From Pseudomonadales bacterium (GTDB taxonomy: Bacteria > Pseudomonadota > Gammaproteobacteria > Pseudomonadales > Azotimanducaceae): 64,000 nt of DNA. The notes beneath the pieces were generated by a model that saw only the letters and a program-made list of their open reading frames with translations, did not search any database and had not been told where the DNA came from. Below are positions 9,013 through 17,598 of the stretch, piece by piece. Both the position numbers and the translations under genes were made by a program. The first letter of the stretch is position 1, and the number at the start of each line of letters is the position of its first letter. The DNA lies in NCBI GenBank assembly GCA_019090615.1, contig JAHRVQ010000026.1, positions 30,346 to 94,345 of the forward strand, in the 5' to 3' direction.

Positions 9013-9740
9013 GTATCATAGTTTCAGTTATCGTACTTTTTGTTATTGCCGCCTACTATTGGCTATGGCGACAGAAGATCATGGAAAAACCCTGGCTAAC
9101 TGAAAGCCCATTGGTCGACATACCAACAGACCCCGACGACAGACAAACAGGAAATGCGACATTCAGCAGCCTGGCGCCCCTTGGTAACGGCATAACAGAT
9201 GAATCATTTCAATCTGCTGGAAAAACCGGCCTAATGTTTTTCCTGGCTGTGATCACTAGCTTATTTGCGCTTTTTGTCAGCGCATATTTTATCCGCATGG
9301 AACTTGACGACTGGACTCCCCTCGCAGAACCCACAATACTCTGGACCAACACCTTATTATTAATATTCGGCAGTATCGCTATTCAATTAACATCTTATGG
9401 CGTCAAAGATCATCATTTATCGGTCACCAGATATGCCCTGCTCGCCACCGGCATATTCACCTGGGCTTTTATTGCAGGACAGCTAATTGCGTGGCAACAA
9501 CTGGTAGACAACGGTTTCTACCTGCAAACCAACCCCGCCAACGCATTTTTTTACGTCATTACCGGGCTGCACGGACTACATATGTTAGGTGGTCTTTGGG
9601 TCTGGTTTAGAACCACATTAAAAATATGGCTGCGGAAAGAACACGATCAAGTTGCAGAAAGTATTGAACTATGTCGTACCTATTGGCACTACCTGCTACT
9701 GGTTTGGCTAGGGCTTTTTGCTCTGCTGCTTTCTACCTAA
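9009..9740 (+). CDS. cytochrome c oxidase subunit III-like protein, first copy
   Basis: 243 residues with an N-terminal helix (2-20), a 50-residue soluble linker and then five helices. The COX3 family signature is in YVITGLHGLHMLGGL and in the terminal YWHYLLLVWLGLFALLL. It starts with GTG in a GTGA overlap with coxA. Compared with the next gene it has the extra N-terminal helix and linker, so the operon encodes two subunit-III paralogues. Both may be present in one complex, with this copy replacing the two missing N-terminal helices of a full-length subunit III; that is inference. Confidence 0.85.
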   Translation: MSIIVSVIVLFVIAAYYWLWRQKIMEKPWLTESPLVDIPTDPDDRQTGNATFSSLAPLGNGITDESFQSAGKTGLMFFLAVITSLFALFVSAYFIRMELDDWTPLAEPTILWTNTLLLIFGSIAIQLTSYGVKDHHLSVTRYALLATGIFTWAFIAGQLIAWQQLVDNGFYLQTNPANAFFYVITGLHGLHMLGGLWVWFRTTLKIWLRKEHDQVAESIELCRTYWHYLLLVWLGLFALLLST

Positions 9741-9805
9741 AGGTAATTAGCTAATATGCACATTTAACAACGCACTTAATGAACGCCAACAATTTGGAGG
9801 TTGGT

Positions 9806-10495
9806 ATGACCGACAGCATATCGATGACCCAACCAGAAGCATCTCAAGAAGGGGTGCCTGGGCTGGTGGAAGACTGGTCCGCAGATAAACAGACTTTCCC
9901 TGTACCATGGGGCAAGGCAATGATGTGGATATTCCTTCTAAGCGACACCTTTATCTTTACAATATTCCTCACCGCCTACATGAATGTGCGCATGACCACC
10001 ACGGTAGACTGGCCTGTTCCCAGTGAAGTTTTCGCACTAACCATCTTTGGCAATCACATTCCGTTGATACTCATTGCCATAATGACCTTCATCTTGATTA
10101 GCAGCAGCGGCACAATGGCGATGGCTGTCAATTTTAGTTATCGCCGAGATCGAAAAAAGGTCGCTATACTAATGTTAATAACAGCAGCCTTTGGCCTTAG
10201 CTTCGTTGGCATGCAGGTATTCGAATGGAGCAAACTTATCCTGGAAGAGGGGGTGAGGCCCTGGGGCAATCCTATGGGTGCTGCGCAATTTGGTTCGGCA
10301 TTTTTTATGATTACCGGTTTTCACGGCTTTCATGTCTCAATTGGCGTTATCTACTTAACGGTGGTTGCCCTCAAGGTGCTACGTGGTGACTATGACAAAA
10401 AAGGTAACTATGAAATTGTAGAAATTACCGGCCTGTACTGGCACTTTGTTGATCTAGTCTGGGTATTCATTTTCGCTTTTTTCTACTTATGGTAA
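9806..10495 (+). CDS. coxC: cytochrome c oxidase subunit III, second copy
   Basis: 229 residues, five helices. Signatures are FMITGFHGFHVSIGVIYL and the terminal YWHFVDLVWVFIFAFFYLW, which contains the WHFVDxVW pattern of true subunit III. I chose ATG at 9806 because GGAGG is five bases upstream. An in-frame ATG at 9779 has no ribosome binding site. It stabilises the catalytic subunit in aa3-type oxidases. There is a 65-bp gap from the first copy and an 11-bp gap to the next gene. Confidence 0.92.
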   Translation: MTDSISMTQPEASQEGVPGLVEDWSADKQTFPVPWGKAMMWIFLLSDTFIFTIFLTAYMNVRMTTTVDWPVPSEVFALTIFGNHIPLILIAIMTFILISSSGTMAMAVNFSYRRDRKKVAILMLITAAFGLSFVGMQVFEWSKLILEEGVRPWGNPMGAAQFGSAFFMITGFHGFHVSIGVIYLTVVALKVLRGDYDKKGNYEIVEITGLYWHFVDLVWVFIFAFFYLW

Positions 10496-10506
10496 GGAGA
10501 TAAACA

Positions 10507-10845
10507 ATGTCTGAAGCTATTCAACCTTCACCTGAACAAACCCATGATGAAGGGCACCCTATAAGTGTTTATCTAAAGGTTTGGGCGCTCCTGTTTGTGC
10601 TAAGCACCTTGTCTTACCTGGTAGACTACTGGGATTTTCAGGGTATCTTACGCTGGTCTCTGATTATCACCTTTATGATTTTAAAGGCGGGGTTCATTAT
10701 CGCAATTTTTATGCATATGGCCTGGGAGAGATTATCTCTGGTCTACGCCATCTTAATGCCACCCTTAGTATTATTAGTACTCATTGCTTTAATGGCAAGT
10801 GAAGCCAACTATACATTTTTAACACGGTTATTTTTCTTTTTGTAA
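10507..10845 (+). CDS. cytochrome c oxidase subunit IV-like small membrane protein
   Basis: 112 residues with three hydrophobic helices (about 25-43, 50-72, 80-105). HxxxYLKVWALLFVLS and the KAGFIIAIFMHM segment are typical of bacterial subunit IV (CtaF/COX4-prokaryote type). It probably assists assembly or stability of the oxidase. AAGGAG sits seven bases before ATG, directly after the second subunit III gene. It is the last gene of the operon; no haem A synthase or Cu-chaperone gene follows in the window. Confidence 0.85.
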   Translation: MSEAIQPSPEQTHDEGHPISVYLKVWALLFVLSTLSYLVDYWDFQGILRWSLIITFMILKAGFIIAIFMHMAWERLSLVYAILMPPLVLLVLIALMASEANYTFLTRLFFFL

Positions 10846-11090
10846 CTTTTTATAAATAACCACTTTGTTAATAGCCACTTTGTCTAGCGAGCAATATATT
10901 TGGCAAGCAATAAGTCTAAAAAGCAAAACCTACAAGGCAATAAACTGGCGGGGGACAGATACAAACATCCCTCAGCCAGTTGAACGGCGCTTCCGAACCG
11001 ATACTTGTTTAACGGCATAAATACACCCATTAACAACGGATCATTTAATGGGCGCACAAATAGAGAATTTTCTGCAATCCAGAAAACATG
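10846..11090. other. convergent spacer with a 15-bp duplication and a hairpin
   Basis: Contains AATARCCACTTTGTT twice (10855-10884) and a stem of AACTGGC/GCCAGTT (10943-10949 with 10975-10981), with further partial pairing of GGGGA with TCCCT inside. The hairpin could end transcription from either side of this convergent junction, but no strong T-run adjoins it. Confidence 0.4.
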
Positions 11091-11693
11091 CTATCTCGCC
11101 AGGCTACTAATATAAGCAACAACATCTGCAACGGCCTTTTCATCGGGCAACGTCATTGCCATCGGCCTCATCTGTTGGCCATATATATCTTTACTATCAC
11201 TGCCTCTAATACCTTTTTTGAAATTTTGCAACTGACGTACTAGATACCAATCCTGTTGCACCAGCAGGCCCGGCCCATGCCGCGCCTTAATACCCTTACC
11301 ATCTGGCCCATGGCAACTAGCACAAAGCATATAACGCGCTTTACCTGCAGCAGCATCGCCTTTAATAGTAGTGGATGCCGGCGGCTTCGAAAAACTGGCT
11401 ATATAGGTGGCTACAGCTTTCACCGCAGCATCATTAGCTAACGTCATAGCCATTGGCTGCATCTGCCTACCATAAATATCATCGCCATGTTTACCCCGCC
11501 GCCCCTTTCTGAAATTATTTATCTGTGCTTCAAGATACCAGATTTCCTGACCAGCCAACGCCGGCGAGTTTGTTGCGACATTACCCTCACCCTGGCTGCC
11601 ATGACAACTCGCACACAATGCGTAACTGCTCCTGCCATCAGCGAAAACCGCCGAACTAAAAAGCACCATAACCATTATTAACCACGACTTCAT
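11091..11693 (-). CDS. periplasmic dihaem cytochrome c (c4-like)
   Basis: About 200 residues: signal peptide ending in AVFADG, then two class-I cytochrome c domains with CASCH motifs. Each contains the segment NFRKGxRGxxxxDIYGxQMxPMAMTL. This is the same domain pair as fused to oxidase subunit II, so it probably carries electrons to that oxidase. I prefer ATG at 11693, which has a G-rich Shine-Dalgarno about nine bases upstream, over GTG at 11699. It is convergent with the oxidase operon and separately transcribed. The length fits cytochrome c4 (about 190 mature residues). Confidence 0.9.
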   Translation of the reverse strand: MKSWLIMVMVLFSSAVFADGRSSYALCASCHGSQGEGNVATNSPALAGQEIWYLEAQINNFRKGRRGKHGDDIYGRQMQPMAMTLANDAAVKAVATYIASFSKPPASTTIKGDAAAGKARYMLCASCHGPDGKGIKARHGPGLLVQQDWYLVRQLQNFKKGIRGSDSKDIYGQQMRPMAMTLPDEKAVADVVAYISSLAR

Positions 11694-11865
11694 AATCACT
11701 ACCCCCCCATTCGTTTTTCACATATTCTAATTTTACCACCGCACAACCACCAAATAGAAGCTTGTTTCTATTTGGTACTGTGCAAATGATCGCTTTAGTG
11801 TATTTTCATTAAGCGCAAGACAAAACTTCGCAACCGCGTTAAATACTTATATCAAATACAACAAA

Positions 11866-11911
11866 GCCGCCAATATCTATACCCGTGCAAACAGGCATAG
11901 ATATTGGCGGC
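11866..11911 (-). terminator. strong hairpin terminator
   Basis: Perfect 15-bp inverted repeat (11866-11880 with 11897-11911; arm GCCGCCAATATCTAT). On the minus strand it is followed by TTTGTTGTATTT. It lies 20 bp past the stop of the minus-strand membrane protein gene. Confidence 0.8.
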
Positions 11912-11931
11912 TAATTTCAATAAAACGTTTA

Positions 11932-12648
11932 TCAGGCTATTTCAGGTGGTGCACTTTTGGGCCGCGATAATTCGCTATCAACCTGCCCGTGCCCACCCAC
12001 TTCGTTGGGCACCACAGTTACCGCTGAACTTTCTTCTACATCAGGCGCTATTACAGATTTGGGCTCAACCTGTGCGTGACTAAACAAATTACGATCTATC
12101 CAACGATATAAGTGATTGCGCCAGTATAAAACCCAATGCGGCTGACCAATTTCGGTACCCTTTTCTTCCAGCCGCTGATGTTTAAGCAGTAATCGTTCGA
12201 GTACCGGCTCCTGCTCAGGGTCCAGCTCAACAATAAAGACATGCATGCCTTCCGCAAGCGCCGCCTGGAACTCTTTATAATGTCGATTGGGCCTTTGAAA
12301 ACCAATAAAGCCCCCTTCCCAGGTACTAAACCCAAAAACAACCACGGACAAAAATATATAGGGCATCCAGCCTACATTCAGTTGTGGTAAGCCTAATAAA
12401 TACGCGCTAACAATGATTATTGCCGCACCCATCAGGCCTACAATAGCGCCGATTTCTCCCGAGCGGATAACGTCACTTTTAAATAGCGACTGCACCGCAT
12501 GAAGATGGATATGGTTAGCAACGCCAAGATCGTCATTGCTAAGCACATGAATTTGCAGGTTCTCTACACCCCCTGCCTCTAACTCCTGTTCAAGTAGATC
12601 TAGGTCATCTAGATCATCACTTACAAAATAATGCCTCAATGTATTCAT
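11932..12648 (-). CDS. conserved two-helix membrane protein of unknown function
   Basis: 238 residues. The N-terminal soluble domain (about 1-60, with SDDLDDLDLLEQELEAGG) is followed by two transmembrane helices (about 65-87 and 93-110). A loop WEGGFIGFQRPN and a soluble C-terminal part with a proline/serine-rich tail come next. I associate this pattern with a gammaproteobacterial family sometimes loosely annotated as NAD/FAD-utilising, but there is no nucleotide-binding motif here, so that label is not supported. GGAGG lies five bases before ATG. It is monocistronic, with its own terminator. Confidence 0.7.
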   Translation of the reverse strand: MNTLRHYFVSDDLDDLDLLEQELEAGGVENLQIHVLSNDDLGVANHIHLHAVQSLFKSDVIRSGEIGAIVGLMGAAIIIVSAYLLGLPQLNVGWMPYIFLSVVVFGFSTWEGGFIGFQRPNRHYKEFQAALAEGMHVFIVELDPEQEPVLERLLLKHQRLEEKGTEIGQPHWVLYWRNHLYRWIDRNLFSHAQVEPKSVIAPDVEESSAVTVVPNEVGGHGQVDSELSRPKSAPPEIA

Positions 12649-13227
12649 ACTACCTCCAGTTAAATGTTGAGGTAACCGATACGAAGATCATTTAGAGTGT
12701 CATTCATCTGCCGGAAACAACACCGGTCGGAACTGCGAAAGGACGCACACGACTAAGTTGACACGGTCACTTTTACTTTAGCATGAGTTTCTTAAAAAAA
12801 TACAGCTTTTTTTAAGAACTACAAAAATAGCGTCTGTCTAGTTAAAATAGCATGAAATGTCCCAACCTGGACACAATTCATCCAATATCATACTGGATCG
12901 ACTGCTATTTCTTTGATAGCCATGGCCACGCACCCCAGAAACACCGCTTTATCGTATTGTTAGCGACTAACATACAGGCTATATCAATTAGATTTTTTAT
13001 TCTTAAACGACCAGAAATACAAATTTCACGTTGCCAATCACAACGCTCTATTGCAAGCAAAAAAATCAAACAGGATTCAAGTTAGACGTTTTTTCACCTT
13101 ACATGAAACAGATGCCGCACGGCGGCATTACACCCTGTTCGTATCGCTTGTAGGCGCATATACTTTTACCTTCCGTAATGGTAGCTTTGACTTTCTATGC
13201 CCAATGCATCCTCAATAAGGAACAATT
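12649..13227. promoter_or_regulatory. divergent intergenic region upstream of the alcohol dehydrogenase
   Basis: 579 bp between the minus-strand membrane protein and the plus-strand dehydrogenase. It holds a perfect hairpin ATGCCGC-ACG-GCGGCAT (13112-13128) about 100 bp before the dehydrogenase start, and TGTCC/GGACA half-sites near 12858. A 77-codon frame at 12852-13085 shows no ribosome site or family match and is not called. Confidence 0.4.
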
Positions 13228-14310
13228 ATGAAAGCAGCTGTTTTGCGCGAAGCTAATAAACCGATGGAAATCGAAGAGGTTCAAATTTCCAAGCCTGGAC
13301 CGCGTGAAGTTATGGTTAGGCCCATTGCAGCGGGTGTTTGCCATAGCGACCTGCATTTCATGGATGGCTCGTACCCCTATATGCTACCCACGATTTTAGG
13401 CCACGAGAGCGCCGGCATCGTCGAGGAAGTCGGCAAAGATGTCACCTATGTAAAAAAGGGCGACAGTGTCATTACCTGCCTTTCTGCTTTTTGCGGCCAT
13501 TGCAACCATTGCCTGACCGGCCACCTGTCGCGCTGTAATTCTCCAGAGGTATCAAGAAAACCCGAGGAAGAAGCCAGAATCTCTAAGGCGGGCAGCCAAA
13601 TTCATCAATTCCTGAACCTGTCTTCTTTTGCCGAACTGATGCTCATTCACGAACATGCACTGGTCAAAGTCCGCGAAGACATGCCAATGGACCGTGCGGC
13701 ACTGATTGGTTGTTCAACCACAACTGGCGTTGGCGCTGTTTTCCATACCGCAAAAGTTGAACCAGGGTCTACTGTCGCTGTTCTCGGTTGTGGCGGCGTG
13801 GGTCTGGCTGCAATTAATGGTGCCGCTATCGCCGGTGCAGGGCGTATAATCGCCGTAGACATGGTTGATTCCAAATTAGACCTGGCCAAAGCAGTGGGCG
13901 CCACTGACGTAGTTAACGCAAGCTCTGGTGAAGCTGTTGGGCAAATCATAGAAATGACCCAGGGCGGTTGTGACTATACCTTTGAGGCCATTGGCCTGAA
14001 AGCGACCGCAGAACAAGCATTTCAAATGTTGGCCCCAGGCGGCACAGCAACCATTATCGGCATGATTCCCGTTGGCACCATGGTTGAACTACATGGGGTC
14101 GACTTCCTGTCAGAAAAGAAAATCCAGGGTTCCAACATGGGCTCTAATCGATTCCGCGTTGACATGCCACGCTTTGTTGATTTTTATCTGAATGGAAAAC
14201 TGCATCTGGACCAGATGATATCCAAACACATAAAGCTTGAGCAGGTGAACGATGCCCTCGAGGCATTAAAGTCCGGCCAGGAAGCACGCCATATCATAAT
14301 GTTTGATTAG
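13228..14310 (+). CDS. zinc-dependent alcohol dehydrogenase (MDR superfamily)
   Basis: 360 residues, NAD(P)-dependent oxidation of an alcohol or reverse. Catalytic zinc ligands are Cys in GVCHSDLHF, His-Glu in GHESAG and a later Cys. The structural zinc motif FCGHCNHCLTGHLSRC has the CxxCxxCx7C spacing. The Rossmann motif GCGGVGLAAI precedes an acidic residue in IIAVDMVDSK, favouring NAD. It resembles class-III-type and aryl alcohol dehydrogenases; the substrate is unknown. AAGGAAC precedes ATG. A tiny biotinyl-domain gene follows by 49 bp and is probably cotranscribed. Confidence 0.92.
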   Translation: MKAAVLREANKPMEIEEVQISKPGPREVMVRPIAAGVCHSDLHFMDGSYPYMLPTILGHESAGIVEEVGKDVTYVKKGDSVITCLSAFCGHCNHCLTGHLSRCNSPEVSRKPEEEARISKAGSQIHQFLNLSSFAELMLIHEHALVKVREDMPMDRAALIGCSTTTGVGAVFHTAKVEPGSTVAVLGCGGVGLAAINGAAIAGAGRIIAVDMVDSKLDLAKAVGATDVVNASSGEAVGQIIEMTQGGCDYTFEAIGLKATAEQAFQMLAPGGTATIIGMIPVGTMVELHGVDFLSEKKIQGSNMGSNRFRVDMPRFVDFYLNGKLHLDQMISKHIKLEQVNDALEALKSGQEARHIIMFD

Positions 14311-14359
14311 ACAGGCTTTTATTACCACCTGCCATCAATAGACACCAACAAGGAAGCGC

Positions 14360-14581
14360 ATGTCAAGAATAGAAGTAGAGTCAGAAATCACCGGTAATGT
14401 ATGGAAAATTGAACTGAAGGTGGGCGATAAAGTAGAGGCAGAGGACGTAATAATGATTTTGGAATCAATGAAGATGGAAATTCCCGTTGAAGCGCCCAGT
14501 GCAGGTACAATCGTGGAGATTCTGGTCAAGGAAGAAGACTCTGTAGAAGAGGATCAAATTTTGGCCATCATTGAGTCTTAG
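14360..14581 (+). CDS. stand-alone biotinyl/lipoyl carrier domain protein
   Basis: 73 residues, essentially only one biotinyl domain. The motif ESMKMEIPV holds the lysine normally biotinylated (MKM rather than the lipoyl DKx type), flanked by symmetrical glycine turns (KVGDKVEAED and SAGTIVEI). AAGGAAG lies four bases before the ATG. Full biotin carboxyl carrier proteins are about twice this length, and no carboxylase subunit gene is near. Stand-alone proteins of this size are known in other bacteria, but their partner is usually encoded elsewhere. The link with the upstream dehydrogenase is positional only. Confidence 0.85.
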   Translation: MSRIEVESEITGNVWKIELKVGDKVEAEDVIMILESMKMEIPVEAPSAGTIVEILVKEEDSVEEDQILAIIES

Positions 14582-14672
14582 ACCGTTAAGCACCGATTCA
14601 TAACCCTGTGACCACTGGCTCTTAACTATTGACCGCTAGCCAATGTTCGCAGGGTTATGGGTCGATGCCAGC

Positions 14673-15677
14673 CTATTCTGGATCCGCCATGGGCTTGATC
14701 AGATCCTGCAAGTTAGTGGTTAGTCTATTATAAGTTTGCTGATCAACGCCAAAAGCCCAATCGGATCTAGGATGATCCTTTAACCGCAGCCAATACGCAT
14801 TTTCTACGTTTACCAGCTGGATTATGATGCGCCGGCTATCAACCAGCTCATAATGCACTTCGCTCGCGTTGGCAAAGTCTATTTCCGCTACTTTTTTGAT
14901 ATCATCAAACCGTAGACTCACCAAACTCCGACCCAGACCATCAATAATTGAAGGATATTTCAATTCTGCATCCGCCGGCAATCCAATCAGCGCAAGTTGA
15001 CCATCCTGCCTGGTTACAATCACATTACCAGCGTCATTAATAAAGCTTATTTGCTGTATATTGTCAGCATTTACATCAATGACGCTATTTTCCAACCATG
15101 TGAGTGGGTCAGCCGACACATCAGGCTGGGTACTGATAAGCCACACCTGATTAACATCTGCATCATCACCCAGCAGACGAATATACCGGCCTTTACGCTT
15201 TGCCGTTGAATTGCCGATAACCAGCTGATAGGTTTGATTGTCAGTCGAAAGTTGTATTTCGGTCCCACCTTCGCCGACACCTAACAACGAGAAATTTTCA
15301 GGTTTACGGGTTTTCTTTTCCACTAATCTGGCGGACGCCAATGAATTCAGCATCAAACGAAGCTGCTTCAGTTGTATTTGCAACTGATACTTTTCCTCTA
15401 CAATCCACTGTATTTTCGGTTGTTCTGAGTTTACCTGGTCCGACGTAGTACTTGATTCCGGCCTGTCTATCAGGGCAAGTGGAATTTTGCGCCGCAAAGT
15501 TGCCTGCATATCCTTATTTTTAATTACGACGCTATGGACCTCATCCAACGTCTCGCCCAGGGACGGGAATAATAACGCCCCTGTTTCACTTTCGTGGCCT
15601 GACCTGCGGCCTTGATTCAATATCACAGCAGCAATCATTACTATGACTACTAAACCCCATAGCAGATTACGACTCAT
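14673..15677 (-). CDS. DUF4340 domain protein of the Gld-type ABC exporter
   Basis: 334 residues from ATG at 15677, which has GAGGG seven bases upstream; a GTG six codons earlier (15695) lacks one. One N-terminal transmembrane helix (about 3-20) precedes a periplasmic DUF4340 region rich in beta strands, with repeated patterns such as VSLRFDDIKKVAEIDF. It overlaps the end of the GldG-like gene by 11 bp and is last in the four-gene minus-strand operon. DUF4340 proteins regularly accompany GldF/GldG exporters. The substrate is unknown. Confidence 0.8.
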   Translation of the reverse strand: MSRNLLWGLVVIVMIAAVILNQGRRSGHESETGALLFPSLGETLDEVHSVVIKNKDMQATLRRKIPLALIDRPESSTTSDQVNSEQPKIQWIVEEKYQLQIQLKQLRLMLNSLASARLVEKKTRKPENFSLLGVGEGGTEIQLSTDNQTYQLVIGNSTAKRKGRYIRLLGDDADVNQVWLISTQPDVSADPLTWLENSVIDVNADNIQQISFINDAGNVIVTRQDGQLALIGLPADAELKYPSIIDGLGRSLVSLRFDDIKKVAEIDFANASEVHYELVDSRRIIIQLVNVENAYWLRLKDHPRSDWAFGVDQQTYNRLTTNLQDLIKPMADPE

Positions 15678-17598
15678 ATTCAGACCCTCGACCACGGCGC
15701 AAATAATTAAATACCAATAACATCAGCGTTAATATAATCGGCACTAAAGCAATATTGATGAATTTCAGGGTACTACCCAGCTGCTCTATATCCTTGTCGA
15801 GTTGCCGCCTGACCTCACGCAATTGTCTGCGAATACGCAACTTTTCTTCCTGAAAACGACCCAGGGTTAACTCCTGCTGCGGCGTTAAACTCAAAATACC
15901 CTGGTCGCTCTGGCTCGCTTCCAGCTCACCCAGTTGCCGCTCAGTTTCTGCAAGCTGCGCTTGAAGGTCATTAGCGTTCTGTAAAAATTTGGCTTCTGCT
16001 TCCCGCTGTAACTCCTGCACCACATCAAATGGGCGGGAAAACCGACCCCGACTGCGTACTTTTATTAACTCACTACTGCCCACCAGGTTATCAACTGCAT
16101 TGATAACAAAATCGCCATTATTAGCCCAGGGACTTGCAATCCGCTGGCCAAAAAAATCCTGCACCTGGACCCACATATGATCTGACAACAGGTCAGTATC
16201 TGCCACCACTATAACGTTGATATTGTCTGTTGCAGATATATGTTTATTTCCCACCTCAACCTCTGGCGCCGCCAACATTTCCGGAAATGCAGAAACTGCG
16301 CTACCCGATAGTCTGGCAGCAACAGTAAACACCTCCCCGGTCGGCTTGAAATCCTGCTGTAGATCCGCCGGGTCAGCAAGCGTCGCCAGGCGTAGGGTAT
16401 TTAAAGGCTGCGCATAGACACTAGAGCTGATTAGTGGTGTCACAACGGTTTGGATAGGTGTCACAACGGTCTGGATAACGGTCTGATCAGAAGTCACAGC
16501 GGTTTGACCATCCGACATAGTATCCAGAATACCCACTGAGGAAAAATTAATGCTCTCCAACGACGCCAGGGTTACATCATCTGCTTGAAAATTATCAACC
16601 CCCATACCCAATATTGTCATATGGCGTTGCGGTTGGCCTGAAGGCCCGGTAACAGTAAGCGCCGTTTGAGCATCCCCAAGCACCACATCAGGACGCATCT
16701 CGATACCCCAGGCAGCCAATAAAGGTCGTAAGTCGGATGGTAAAGACGGCGCCGCCGGCATCATTGGGTTGGGCGCAGAGGGCCGATCCCGCTCAGCCAA
16801 CGGATCGACAAAAGCGAGCATTTTACCACCTGCCATCACAAACTGATCAATACCATATAGCAGCTGATCAGAAAGCTCTTTAGGATGAATAACTATTAGC
16901 AGATCAATGTTACTATCAATTACTTCAGCATCCGCAGCAACAGTTTCTAGTTCAAATAATTGTCCCAGCTGATCAACAAAAAGCCACGCTGGAGTGGTCT
17001 GAAAAGTCTGCATATCAACATCGGATTGCACCTTTAGTGACGACAGAATACCCACTATCGGTTTTTTACTAACCACCAGGTTTTGTACCAACTTACTGAT
17101 TTCATATTCTAAAAATGCTTCTTTATCCGGTTGAAAGAAAGCAATCACCTGCTGTTCATCAACCGCGTTAGTGCCCGCCAGACCAAAGTAAAGGCTATCC
17201 CCAGCATTATTAATAGGCACACTTTGCAGGCCAAATTCTGCGGCTAAGTCTTCATCTTCTGAAAATGGCTGCGGATCTATTATAGTTAACTTAATTTTCC
17301 CGTTTGCCGCCAGCTCATACTCTAACAGTAATTCTTCAACCTGCCGAGCGTATGCGCGCAGCCCAGTAAGCTCTTTGCTTGAAGCCGCCGAAAAGAAAAA
17401 ATGCAGGTTGATCGGCTCATCAATTTTAGCCAATATTTGCTCGCTGCCATCAGACAGGGTATAGAGGCCATTCTCAGTCAAATCCAGTCGAGCAGATGAA
17501 AACAATTGATTATTCAATAAGATGAATGTCAGAAACCCCAGCGCAACCAAACCAAGACCAATAATAGAATTCCAGTTATTCTGCTTTATCATGCTCAA
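15667..17598 (-). CDS. GldG-like ABC exporter auxiliary protein
   Basis: 643 residues: an N-terminal helix (about 12-30), a large periplasmic region with the GldG-type segment (FFFSAASSKELTGLRAYA, EDEDLAAEFGLQSVPI and the IVIHPKELSD/FVDPLAE patterns), a coiled-coil stretch (about 540-605, LQAQLAETERQLGELEAS) and a C-terminal helix. It starts with TTG in a TTGA overlap with the permease stop; an ATG two codons later is an alternative. Residues near 375-390 carry a duplicated TVVTPIQ segment encoded by a 21-bp tandem repeat. It probably forms the periplasmic part of the exporter. Confidence 0.85.
   Translation of the reverse strand: MSMIKQNNWNSIIGLGLVALGFLTFILLNNQLFSSARLDLTENGLYTLSDGSEQILAKIDEPINLHFFFSAASSKELTGLRAYARQVEELLLEYELAANGKIKLTIIDPQPFSEDEDLAAEFGLQSVPINNAGDSLYFGLAGTNAVDEQQVIAFFQPDKEAFLEYEISKLVQNLVVSKKPIVGILSSLKVQSDVDMQTFQTTPAWLFVDQLGQLFELETVAADAEVIDSNIDLLIVIHPKELSDQLLYGIDQFVMAGGKMLAFVDPLAERDRPSAPNPMMPAAPSLPSDLRPLLAAWGIEMRPDVVLGDAQTALTVTGPSGQPQRHMTILGMGVDNFQADDVTLASLESINFSSVGILDTMSDGQTAVTSDQTVIQTVVTPIQTVVTPLISSSVYAQPLNTLRLATLADPADLQQDFKPTGEVFTVAARLSGSAVSAFPEMLAAPEVEVGNKHISATDNINVIVVADTDLLSDHMWVQVQDFFGQRIASPWANNGDFVINAVDNLVGSSELIKVRSRGRFSRPFDVVQELQREAEAKFLQNANDLQAQLAETERQLGELEASQSDQGILSLTPQQELTLGRFQEEKLRIRRQLREVRRQLDKDIEQLGSTLKFINIALVPIILTLMLLVFNYLRRGRGSEYES
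16436..16477. repeat. 21-bp tandem duplication inside the GldG-like gene
   Basis: Two copies of GGTGTCACAACGGTYTGGATA (16436-16456 and 16457-16477) plus a partial third. The frame is preserved and the repeat gives the peptide repeat TVVTPIQTVVTP. Confidence 0.9.

Noticed and set aside
12852..13085. 77-codon frame upstream of the alcohol dehydrogenase
   Set aside because: No ribosome binding site, low-complexity composition and no motif; more likely regulatory DNA.
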